Shown: positions 1 through 23,819 of the stretch, in pieces
How the letters are laid out: every line of letters begins with the position of its first letter
Position numbering within the stretch: the first letter of the stretch is position 1
Origin: Glandiceps talaboti
Lineage: Eukaryota > Hemichordata > Enteropneusta > Spengelidae
Direction of reading: 5' to 3'
Assembly (NCBI RefSeq): GCF_964340395.1
Contig: NC_135569.1
Span: 1,757,123 to 1,821,122, forward strand
Length of the DNA: 64,000 nucleotides
Made by a program: the position numbers and the translations under genes
The notes under the pieces: model-generated
The model's input: only the letters and a program-made list of their open reading frames with translations
Databases searched by the model: none
What the model was told of the DNA's origin: nothing

Positions 1-812
1 AGTCGGGTAATCAATATAAAACGTCTACCTTATTCATCCACTGACTTGCCAGTGCATTTTTGTTGAATTATTGCTGGTATTAAGACAAATACACCGAGAA
101 ATTGAAAATCCCCTTATCTGGCTTGACAATACTTTTAGCGCACTATGGGCCAGTGTGGTCAGTGGTAGGAAAAAGAAAGAAAATACTGAGATACTGATAT
201 GGGAAAGAATTTTGTACACTAACCTATTTCGCTACTCAGTGTCAAGTCTACAATCATTACATGGTCACTTACAGTATGTCCAATCACGACAGAAAAATGT
301 TTCACATACGTACACATAATTATGATTTATGAATTATGAAATTCAAAAAGTCTATCTCCTTATAATATTGTCAACTCGACGCGGATTTTAGCAATATTCC
401 AGTTCGTCACACGGGTTTCTCAACCGCACATTAAGACAGTTCGTACTTGTAGGATTGTTATTAGTAGTGTTGTCACTCAATCATTCTTTTAGATATCTGT
501 GAACAGAAAAGAAGTGACTTTAAAAAAAAAAAACATTCTAAATATAACAAAAAGTACTAAAATATATATTGCCCTTCTGCATGCTTGTATATAGTTACTT
601 ACGGTTCAAAAGTGCTCGAAGACATGTGACACTGCTTAAAGGGGGACTAAGACGATGCTGGTTATATTTCAGTTGTATTTATATTATGCTAAAAGACACA
701 ATTAACCATGCTTTCAAAATATACAACCCTGAGTATTTATCCATCAGTTTACCAAAGTATCTTCTGTTCATAATTATGGTACTAGGGGAAATTGTTACAA
801 TTTTCATCAACC
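1..812. other. No gene recognised; sequence left of the receptor gene
   Basis: AT-rich sequence with a short A run near 521-533. No splice-flanked open frame on either strand resembles a protein. Further 3' exons or the 3' UTR of the minus-strand receptor could lie here or beyond the window, but none is visible. Confidence 0.4.
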
Positions 813-1211
813 AACGGTTAAAGGTGAGGCTGCTAATACGTTTTATGCTAACGCCATTAAGGACTGGAACAATCTACTAGCATCAATAAAACAGATATCA
901 CAAAGAAATGCCTTTAAAAAGTCAGTCAAATCATATCTGTCCAGTACACTAAGGGACACTGAAAACAGCTAGTTTATTTGTTATTAGTTAGTTTGTCTCC
1001 ACGTTTTCCCTACTGCTGTTATTCTTTCCCATTCTATGTAGTCAAACATCTTTGCTAATCCCGCCAATTTCTTGAATCACTGTATGGACCCACTGGAAAC
1101 AAGTATACATGTACTTTTGTGGCTTATCCAAGTAATTCAACAATTTGTACCAGTTTTTATTTGTATATCTGTAATGTCAATCTTGTTGTTTTACTGAAAT
1201 AAACTAACTAA
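813..1211 (+). mobile_element. 5'-truncated LINE 3' end (CR1/L2-like)
   Basis: The plus strand encodes the very end of a non-LTR retrotransposon ORF2: an 'NTFYANAIKDWNNLL' block and 'NAFKKSVKSYL', then a stop at about 970. This is the 'W-N-x-L-P ... F-K-x-x-L' end seen in many CR1/L2/Jockey-type reverse transcriptases. A roughly 240-bp 3' UTR follows, ending in AATAAACTAACTAACTAACT that runs straight into a (CATA)n tract. Almost all of the reverse transcriptase is missing, so this is a dead 5' truncation. It lies antisense to, and just downstream of, the receptor gene's last recognised exon. The clade is a guess from the short C-terminus. Confidence 0.7.
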
Positions 1212-1270
1212 CTAACTATACATACATACATACATACATACATACATACATACATACATACATACATACA
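1198..1270. repeat. (AACT)n / (CATA)n microsatellite at a LINE tail
   Basis: Four AACT units are followed by about 14 CATA units, directly adjoining the LINE 3' UTR. It probably grew from the element's own 3' tail repeat. Confidence 0.9.
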
Positions 1271-1311
1271 TGTTGAGCCAGACGACGATTTGTACTTTAT
1301 CAATTTCGATT

Positions 1312-14028
<12,717 letters not shown>

Positions 14029-14251
14029 CTTTATAAACGGTTAGGATTCGATTACAAGCGATCTTAGGTCTATTGAGCTCAGGTTCCACTGTTGGACTGC
14101 AATAGAAATATAGACAACTATATCTAAATATGAGATATATACTGATGCAGAGCGTATCTGGGACAAATATCCCTAAAATCTAACATCAATTTTTTAAAAC
14201 CTCTAAAATGTAGCACCTTAGTTTCATGGAAATCATTCGGCGGAAACATTG

Positions 14252-14705
14252 GATTCTGACCCCTCTTAATGTTAATATCATTCTGATCCCTCTTTAAATG
14301 TTAACATCATTATGACCCCTCATAATGTTGATATCATTCTGACCCCACTTAATGTTGATATCATTCTGACCCCACTTAATGTTGATATCATTCTGACCCC
14401 ACTTAATGTTGATATCATTCTGACCCCTCTTTAAATGTTAACATCATTATGACCCCTCATAATGTTGATATCATTCTGACCCCACTTAATGTTGATATCA
14501 TTCTGACCCCACTTAATGTTGATATCATTCTGACCCCTCTTAATGTTGATATCATTCTGACCCCTCTTAATGTTGATATCATTCTGACCCCACTTAATGT
14601 TGATATCATTCTGACCCCTCTTAATGTTAATATCATTCTGACCCCTCTTAATGTCAATATCATTCTGACCCCTCTTAATGTTAATATCATTCTGACCCCT
14701 CTTTG
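14252..14705. repeat. 27-bp minisatellite upstream of the receptor start
   Basis: About 17 units of a 27-bp repeat (TGACCCCACTTAATGTTGAT plus ATCATTC). Variants CCCC-ACTTAATG, CCCC-TCTTAATG and CCCC-TCTTTAAATG occur, and a longer block (TCTTTAAATGTTAACATCAT then TATGACCCCTCATAATG) appears at about 14290 and again at about 14430, so the array has higher-order structure. Because 27 is a multiple of 3, both strands have long open frames that are not genes. It lies about 220-680 bp upstream of the receptor ATG. Confidence 0.95.
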
Positions 14706-14709
14706 AAAC

Positions 14710-16330
14710 ATTTCAGTGAATCAGATGATTGGGTTTGAGTTTTCTTGAACAAAGTAACAGCAAAGGTTTAAATAGTTTTATTTCCTTGATCAATTTTAGG
14801 CTATTGTAATACTAATCCCAAATATGTAGCACTGAAGTAGAACTATGACGGACGTATGTGATATACCGATTCCCTTTGAGCGTTGTATTTAAATTTGCCA
14901 TTTTTGTACATATATTAAATATGAAAACCCATTCCAGTATGATGTCGATCGAAGGGGCCTTGTTACTATGAGTCGAGAGACTGGCACTGATATACACTTC
15001 GACAGAAATGGGGGTGATTTTAAGGTTTAATTCACTTTCACTGCTCGGAATCGATCTGAACTTCGACGGAAGTGACGTGGCAGCCTTTCTTGGCAACTTC
15101 CCTTAAATGCCTTTCTGTTTCCTTTAATAATTGTAGAACAATCCGACATCAGCTCAGATCAATGTCAGCTCCTTACTGATAACTGAGGTGAATTAACCCA
15201 ACGTATTTTATCTCTTTTACTATCCAACTTTGTTAACAAAGTGAATTCATAAGGTATCCGTTCACTTGTTAACTGGTTGTATCCGTTTAGTTCTAGCATT
15301 TCAATGATAAATTAATAAATTAATGAATTTCAATTTCATTTCAATGCTGACCTAGCATTACTACTGATGATGAGCTGTGGTTCGAAATGCTTGCTATTAC
15401 TTGTTTTTTTCATAGACTGCATTATAACCACATTACGTTCCAATCTAGTTTTTCCTTTAATGAGTTCCTTCTACACACTTTAACTCTCAGTATAATAATA
15501 ATCCCGTGTCACTCTTACGGTCTGATAATGCTGGCATCTAAACGACACGGTTTATAAAAGGGTGTATCATTGATGAGATTAAACAAAACCATTATTCTAG
15601 AAGACGTGACGCAGGTGAAACCACGCTGTCTAAAGACATATCAAATCCAAACTTTAAAACGAAATTTGTACATCGTAGAATGTCTATAGGTGCTTAAAAA
15701 ATACATATTCAGATGTGATGCTCCATTTTAGCGTCTCGTTCGTTCTGAATGTACAGTTTCTGTACTAACTGTACAAGAGCGATATACAACAACACTTTAG
15801 CTCCCTAACTGACATATATACGCATATCTAAGTCTGCCTTCCGCTCTGCCCTTAAAACTTTCCTATTTCAATCTTATCCCTCATTCACTTACACACTACT
15901 CTCTACATCCTTCAGGTTGTTTTTCTGTATCCTTTCATTTTGTTAATAGTTCTGTGTCTGCGCCTGAAGCTCTTCGGAGAACTGGTGCATTCTAAATTCA
16001 TTTTAGTAGTAGTATAATTAGAGTTGATTATTCTCATACAGCACATGTTTCTTTACAATGATTAAGCCTTGACTGATGCTCTTTCTCGTGACCAAAAATC
16101 ATGATTATTGAATATATATCCGACTACATATGATAAATTCAAAATGTATTATTCCCTAGGGCGTCCCGACATATCAAAAGTGTAAAAGGTTGATTAGGCC
16201 ATTGAGCTCGTTCTACCTTTGGCACTGGGTGAAACACGACATGGTTAAATGTCATGTTTTTTTTAAGGTTTACCAATATCTCAATGTTCGGTAGGTAAGT
16301 ATATTTCAATAATCATTTCTCTTAATCTAG
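14710..16330. other. Intergenic; LINE-like remnant, no gene
   Basis: No convincing exon. At about 15815-16010 (plus strand) a short frame reads 'SAFRSALKTFLF', then a 3' UTR-like stretch with CGCCTGAAGCTCTTCGGAGA and a GTGCATTCTAAATT motif. This resembles the end of an L2/CR1-type LINE. The rest is unremarkable AT-rich sequence. Confidence 0.45.
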
Positions 16331-16331
16331 C

Positions 16332-16353
16332 TATCCATCTGTCTATCTATCTA

Positions 16354-16394
<41 letters not shown>

Positions 16395-16463
16395 ATGTAT
16401 GTATGTATGTATGTATGTGTGTATGTGTATGTGTATGTGTATGTATGTATGTGTGTATGTGTA

Positions 16464-16508
<45 letters not shown>
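16332..16508. repeat. Compound microsatellite (ATCT, GTCT, GTAT, GT)
   Basis: (CTAT)n, (GTCT)n, (GTAT)n and (GT)n blocks in succession. Open frames through it are repeat translations. Confidence 0.95.
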
Positions 16509-16511
<3 letters not shown>

Positions 16512-17107
16512 CTGAAGTAGCTCATAAGTTTAGATGAAAAGTCTGTTGTTAAATATGACAAAATCAGTCAATTTTGTGTGTACTAGTCTAAATAGATATG
16601 TGTTGGTGCCAAAGTTAGCAATGTCCAATGAAGAAAACATTTTGTTCTGAAACATTACAAGATGTTTAATACAAGGGCTTACCTAGAAAGGTTACGGCTT
16701 CCAAACACTCATTATTCCTTCCCTACACCATTACAGAGCCTTTCTTATAATGTGATATGTAGTGAAAGTAAAATCTCCTGATGGTTGTGAACTATATGGT
16801 TTATTCAATACAATGATACTATTATGTAGTTTCCTTAAACACGTAATGGCCTATTATATACATCAAGACACTAATCTACTTAATGGTTTATATTACATGC
16901 AATTTTACTATTCTAATATGTTACATGGAGGTGTAATTACACACTGCGTAGTCAGGCTGTGGATTGTACGCTACATGTTACGGATATTACTGTGGTCTGA
17001 TTAATGTCAAATGGAAAATGTAATAATGCTTACGGTAATTTCACTAGTATATTAAAGGTTATAGTTCATTCCTTACGGGGTTTCATATACAAAGTCTTTA
17101 TGACATT

Positions 17108-17326
<219 letters not shown>

Positions 17327-17399
17327 ATGTATATCACGGGTACTGGTATGGACAGTACGGATACATAAGAGGCTGATAAAACACCGGGCTGCCGGTATA

Positions 17400-17733
17400 T
17401 TAGTGTTGCTGAGTTTTTTCCAACGGTGGAGTTGTTGCCGTGGTGTTCACTGCAGTATCGACGTCGTCGTTTGCTGGTTGTGAGGTAACATTGGTTCGTT
17501 GGTAGTACTTGCCCTTTTTATTTGATAACATGTAGACAGTAGGGTTGTTTTCGATCAGGATATCAACAGGACGTTTCTTGTGCTTGCCCACAACAGATGC
17601 TGCAGTTAAGTTACTAGTTTCTGTATTGATGATCGATTGAAAAGTTTCAAATGCGATATCAGGCTTGGGCGCGAGATACTTTAGATCACGATGATGCTTT
17701 TTCAAAACCGTTAAATCAGCATAGACCGTACCA
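17400..17733 (-). CDS. Orphan terminal-exon-like ORF, unrecognised
   Basis: A minus-strand frame of about 110 codons, without ATG, begins after a possible acceptor (GACTGTTTAG at 17743-17734). It encodes 'GTVYADLTVLKKHHRDLKYL', then a hydrophilic Lys/Asn/Thr-rich stretch with 'KKRPVDILIENNPTVYML', and stops at 17400. Composition is protein-like and not repeat-driven, unlike its neighbours, and 'TVYADL' is reminiscent of a tyrosine signalling motif. No other exon in the surrounding gene-poor region could be joined to it, and the acceptor has a poor pyrimidine tract. It could be the last exon of a gene with distant exons, a gene relic, or part of an unrecognised retroelement. Confidence 0.3.
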
Positions 17734-19100
17734 CTAAACAGTCTTTTTTATGTCGTTCTGAAGAATCCAATAAATATTTATCTGGGTTGGATCGAATTAG
17801 ATACGAATCAACTTTACTCCTTACCAAAATTGATTATATGTATTTTAGTGTTCGTACATATATGCTATCAATATCGTGATTTCCACCCTAGACTGAACAT
17901 AAAGGGAAGTAAACTCATTTTATACTTAATAATGTAGTTAAGTCAATCTACACCAGTACAACCATGAATGCACTAGTAGTCGGCATTCTCTGTATGCTGA
18001 CAAAAACTGTGTTTTCAGATTTCACCTTTCAAAAGTATTAAATTTTCGTGTTAATAAATTCCAAGCGTAGAATTACATGAGTGTGATTTGATTTATAAAA
18101 GCTATAGAATGATCAATGTGTATGAAACCATGTACAATGAAATGCAGTGGACAAGTTGTATACACTGTATTTATTTATCATCATCAAATTCTAGTTGTGC
18201 ACTTTGATTTTTACCGCTGATCCAATGTTGACGTGAACGCGAAATCCGTTGTAAATGAAAGTGAATGAAACACGTTTTATCGTTTAGCATCCAAGAGTTT
18301 ATTAAACATAGTACATTCATTTTTTCAATATGTTTAAATAACGTACTCTGCAGTACACTGGTGTACACAGATGTTAACTCAGAATAACACGATGAACACA
18401 TGGTGTTTCCTTCTTCAATAATTATCAGATTTCTCATACATCCCTCAAGAAATAAGAGGAGTGGTGAAAACGCTTTGATAAATTGATAACTAAGTACTTT
18501 TCGTCAGATCTCAATACATTCATTTTCTATGCTTAAAAGTTAATCTTACTTTTGCCAACGGTAAGTTGCAAATTTCAAACGTTTTCTGTTCTTTTCCCTG
18601 CTGCTATATTCATGGATCTGATTACAATTACATTCTCTTTCAAAGTGAAGGGAGATTCAAATTACATCTTTAAAATTTAAACAAATCGTTCAACCTAGTC
18701 CCGATAGGTTGGGTTTGATTTCAAAATGATCGTAGAACAGTTATTTCTTACCAACCAATATGAACTTTCTAGTTCAGATTTGTTACCTCCAATGACTCAT
18801 TCTTTACTTTTTCTTTCGCATTAGCTTTAATTTCCGCTTTCTCCACGTACGTCTTGGGAGGATTATAGATTAATTCTGCCAGTAATACGTACAATTATAT
18901 CCGCTAGTTCTAAATATCCTATTTTCTTGATACTTAGACCAAATGTTATCAGGCCTGATAAATAAGCTGGTAATACTGAAATCACTTATCTGAATATTCA
19001 ACCATAAGCTCGTGTGATCTTCTTTGTCTTTTAAATGTATTTAAATTCATTTTTTTAAATTGATTACTGTTGCTTGTTGTTGCTGTTTCGTTGTTGATGT
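17734..19100. other. Intergenic, nothing recognised
   Basis: AT-rich sequence with no protein-like open frame and no evident tandem repeat. Confidence 0.4.
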
Positions 19101-19102
19101 TT

Positions 19103-19103
19103 C

Positions 19104-19152
<49 letters not shown>
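19103..19152. repeat. (GTT)n microsatellite
   Basis: About 16 GTT units. Confidence 0.97.
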
Positions 19153-20059
19153 CGGTTTGGAATTCTCACAAATTTCAGTTTACCGTATGATATTTCATTT
19201 CGCTTTTGTCAGACACTCCTAGTTTTATCTTTTCTGTTAACGTGGCCAAAATAACCACATATTTACTGACGACAAATTTACAAATCTAATCCGATATTGA
19301 TAATAATATGATATTGATATTGAGATAGACTTTAATAAACTAAAATCAATAACATTCGTTCTATATGATGCAGTGCAAACTAATTTTACCTTAATGAACA
19401 TACAAGATATGTACTTACAATAGAGTATCCTACATCGGTTTATCGTACTCGATCACCTGTGGCACCTAAACGTGGAAGTTTGAATAGCTTTTGACGTTGA
19501 ATGTGTCAAAGAACTAGGCTGAAGTCCAAGTTCGTGATGTCTTCAGCATTACACACACCTTGACTCGTTTGCGTTTGCAGATAATGTTAATGTCGTCATG
19601 TATCTGATGTGAACACATTTAGTGAGCTTCTTATTCTTCAAGAAAGTAAGTACCGACTATCCCCATTTGTAAATAGAATCACCCATTTCTTACTTTTTTT
19701 AATACCTTAAGTGTTCATACTCAACCATGAATTTAATAGCTTCCACCAAAACTAATTCTGGGAGGAAAATTATATACTGTTATTATGCTACAATTTGCTA
19801 TCGACAGTTCTCGTTTTTGTCTCTTTAGTTCTGGTCTGAATTACAACTGGTGAAAAACAACAATGCGTTTGCTTGAATGACATTATCTAAGAGGAGACCT
19901 TACACAAAGACAAATTATGTTTATAAGAAGAAGATAACAGATACAAAAAAAAACAGTGGGTGCCTATGATGTAGGTTGATGTGATGTTTTTTTATCAGTT
20001 TGTTATTATCAATTGGTCATATTGAAAAATAAACATTCCTAATGAAATGTGATTTTTTT

Positions 20060-20615
20060 GTAAACCTTAGGTCAAAATACATCCCGCAATATTTTTATCA
20101 GCCGCCATCCTTTGAAAAGTTTACTCAATTGTTATCATCTGATCAATCAGCTGAATTACAGAGACTAGCAGTCTTTATTTATTACGCTTTAAAAATCAGG
20201 TCAGAAGCAAATACTTTCATGGAACTGTAGCATATTTTTTTGGTTATGTAAGTTTGGAACTGTATTTTGGGCTTTTTGACTACAATAAAGTGACTATATC
20301 GTATAATCATATTGAACAATAAACCTTCAGTTAACAACCTTCAACATTCAAGTGTTATAATGTGTAGGTCCTAATCCGCAAACACGTTTATGGGATCCGG
20401 GATCCCTGTCGTTTATTATTTTGATTATTTTGTTTAATCAATTGTAGTATGGGCCACAAACTTGACTAGTTTGTTTCAAACTATTTTTGTGGTCCAGCCA
20501 TAAACTCTGTATTCATCCATCAGTTTATGTGTAATATTTATTCCACTGTCTTTTTTACTTTCTCTCTTGTTATGTTGATATGATTTTGAGTTTGTGGCAA
20601 ATAAAAAAAAATACT
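20060..20615 (+). mobile_element. Retroelement (probably LINE) 3' end fragment
   Basis: The plus strand encodes a short C-terminal block, 'LRSKYIPQYF' then 'FEKFTQLLSS' and 'LQRLAVFIYYALKIR', stopping at 20230. This matches the helical end found after the reverse transcriptase in several non-LTR families. About 380 bp of 3' UTR-like sequence follows, ending in GTGGCAAATAAAAAAAAATA. No reverse transcriptase core is present, so it is 5' truncated. Family unassigned. Confidence 0.45.
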
Positions 20616-22045
20616 ATACTTTGATAGATTACCGACACTAATGAAATTGTATTTCTTTGCACGAACCAGGTCTCAATCCTGATTGCCACGAGCAAGCATA
20701 TGCACCGATGTTATTTCGTGAGCTGTAACAACTTTATACATTGAACTTAGTAATCATTTACTAACGAAAGATACAAGTGGCATAGTCTTTATATTCTGAT
20801 TTTTTTAACAATTTATTTGTAACCAGAAACAATTTTTATTTTTATTCACGTTTAATCCAGAAAGCATAGACTGAGAAAATAAAGTTGTTTAACTATTCAT
20901 TGTATAAACATACAAATGTTACATGTAGTGTATCACTTTACAGGTAACGGGAAAAAATATCAACTTTGTTCTAGGAAGTCGGACGCTGTAGGTGAATGGA
21001 TATCAATATCGCCCTGAATTAAACGTTCGGCGTAATTTCTAGACTAAATATAACCGTCTAAACCACCAAACAACGTTATTTCTTGACATACATATTGGGT
21101 AATGTTTCATGTCTTTGGAAAACCTTATATCTGGATATTCTTACAATGCATCTTCAATTTCCAAATGTCATTTCATCTTCCCAGCTACCTACACAGTCCG
21201 CGGTCCATTGATAGCCATAGACATCCCCAAGGAGCCGCCAAGGGTGATGAAAACGTGTCTCCGTACTTTGAAAGGTCTCCCTTGTAATATTTGTATGAAT
21301 ATTAATTAATTCCTTTACTAAATACTATTGTTGTCGTCTGACTCCTAAAATTGGACACTCTTGCAGGGTAAATAATGTACGGTTTTATTTGAATGCCTAT
21401 TTATAAGATAAAATGGGATTTGTACAATATCAATGATCGGCTGTTGGTCAGTGAGATTGCATACAACGCATTTTTCACGACATTCGTTTATCGCTAAAGA
21501 AAACCCTAGCTTTCTTAGAAACTAATTTCAAAGATTGCAATATGAACTATTTCCAACGTTTGCTATTCAAACTGTGCCAGGGGAGAGTTAGAGACAATGT
21601 TACGAAATCTTAGGTAGACATCAATAGATAAAAGGAACACAGTCAATAGACCGATGGGACATGAAAGCCGCCTGTGTTCTAGTTTTAAAGGGAAAGGCTG
21701 ACAATATAAGAAAAGCACTTCGGGACTCTGGAGTAATTTCATAATTCAACATCACATACATAACGCGTGGTTGCCATAACAAGTATTCATATTGATACAG
21801 CTATGAATAAAACACCGAATTGAACCTTGTTTCTCATTCATTGTTCAGGGTATATCCTTGCAATGCATTGCATGGACACGAATTGCCTCATGGGAGTCAG
21901 CAGACATGCATATGTAATAGCAAATCATTAATAACCATGGCTCCTAAAAGCTACCGTGATATAAAATAATACATTTAATTTTTAAAAAGAAAAAAGAAAT
22001 ATTATCATGTTTACATAATAAGATCATAAACTTCAATCGGAGAGA
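20616..22045. other. Intergenic with a dispersed repeat
   Basis: No certain gene. At about 21725-21960 there is a copy of a dispersed sequence (CTCTGGAGTAATTTCATAAT ... CATCACAT ... GGCTCCTAA) also seen near 4588 and 41450. A possible plus-strand exon at about 21185-21270 is discussed under findings. Confidence 0.4.
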
Positions 22046-22047
22046 GT

Positions 22048-22246
<199 letters not shown>

Positions 22247-22248
<2 letters not shown>

Positions 22249-23505
22249 GTGTGGTAATAAAGTGAAAGCATATCATGTCCAACATCTACACACTCACACA
22301 TTTACTTATTTTCTTCTATAAATGAACGAACGACTCATCATTATATATGTTAGGAAGAGAAATATATGAATAACTAGGGTAGTCCGTGCGTTGATTGCAG
22401 TAAGAATGGTTTCAAATCGTCCTTTACAAATTGGAATGAAAGTAACGGTGTCGTAAAGCGACCATAAAACGTAAATACTCATATAACATTTTCGGAAATC
22501 AAGTCCTTATCCGTTACGGAACGAGTACTGACATATTACATTAATTGTTCCGAGTCTTCAAAACGGTCTCTCAGTTTCCCATAGTTTAATGTCCGTATAC
22601 AACACTGCTTCATACTAAAATATAGGACACATAGTGACCCTCTAAATCGAATAAAAACGATACGTTTAACTTTACATTCAATTTTTTTTACAATTTTATG
22701 TCCCTCTTGGTTTTTTAGTACTTTTATCTTGTCGTGTAACTTGTAATGATAAAAGGACATTTTAGTAGAACATACTAATGACTAATCGTCGACTCTACAC
22801 CGATAAAATCCCTTAATCTGGTGTTCAATCCTACAAATATATCAAATTGATAACCATGAATACAATTGTCCTAGGTTTGACACCCCCGGAAACCGAAAGA
22901 ACCTAGTCAGATGCTTTGACGCAAAACAAAGAAATTCGTCAAGATTATTTATTTTGTTCACATGGTTTTACAACCGCTTACTTTCTGGTACTTCAATGAG
23001 TCAACCGCAGTTTGACCAATGTTGGCTTTTACATTTTTGTGCTGCGAAGCATATCTTACAACAGTATCGGAAATTTTTGCTAGATTTGGTTGAAATCAGC
23101 CTATGCATATCAGAGGTATATATGAACACCTAGTTTATCATTTAGTTCAATACCTCTTTTTGTGGAATAAAAAATGAACTTAACCGAAAATGATTATGTC
23201 AGTTTGTGAATCAATAAAATATTCGTATTTAAGAAAATCCTCAAGAAATGTTTGCAATGGCGATTCGTCTGCGTTAAGTCGTTTACAAAACAATTCCTTG
23301 TGAAATGACGTCACGGATCTACTGGAAATGTTATACACGACCCATCAAATTCAATATATATGTGTATTTCGTATAAATATTATGACGTCACAAATCTCAT
23401 CCTATTGTACACATGGAATGACATCTCAGATCAGTAGGGGCATTTGCATATATCGACAAACCAGAATGGAAAATATATTATATTACTTTCCTCAGCAACA
23501 AAATT
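22247..23505. other. Intergenic, nothing recognised
   Basis: No open frame resembles a known protein on either strand and no clear repeat is visible. Confidence 0.4.
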
Positions 23506-23507
23506 TA

Positions 23508-23665
23508 GATTAAAGGAAAAGTCTCTATTCAGATTTATTCTTACATTCAGGACCCTTTATTTATTACTGCTAACAAATAACGTATAACTTTGGGTGATAA
23601 AATAGCACCTTGGTAACTTACTCAATTTTGAAATCTTGTACAAAAAGAAAAGCTTTCCACTCTCA
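23508..23665 (+). repeat. Dispersed repeat, family B, copy 1
   Basis: Starts near TTAAAGGAAAAGTCTCTATT and includes GGGTGATAAAATAGCACCTT, GGTAACTTACTCAATTTTGA and AATCTTGTACAAAAAG. The same string of blocks recurs at about 41.7-42.1 kb, 45.1-45.3 kb and, partly, 51.6 kb. No coding potential and no obvious TIRs, so class is unknown. Confidence 0.75.
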
Positions 23666-23734
23666 CATGCCTTCGGTCACCATTGAGCAACGCCCTAGTG
23701 TTCCCATGTTATAATTAAAACAGGAGGAATCGGC

Positions 23735-23818
23735 GTAGCTAAGTAGGATCAAACTGGGCAGCACCCTTCTGACATACAGACCACTTTTTAACCCAGCCCA
23801 ACTGAGTGGGTTCGAACA
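23735..23818 (+). other. tRNA-like A/B box pair (possible SINE head)
   Basis: TAGCTAAGTAGG at 23735 fits the pol III A box, and GGGTTCGAAC at about 23808 resembles a B box. They are about 74 nt apart, and the sequence between does not fold by eye into a normal tRNA, so this is at best a SINE head or a chance match. Confidence 0.25.
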
Positions 23819-23819
23819 C

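Noticed and set aside
14449-14711. Open frames on both strands with a 9-residue repeat ('TPLNVDIIL')
   Set aside because: A 27-bp minisatellite is a multiple of three and stays open on both strands. There is no splice context or extension into unique sequence.
23735-23818. tRNA gene with intron
   Set aside because: A and B boxes are about 74 nt apart with no foldable anticodon stem between them. Kept only as a weak A/B-box feature.
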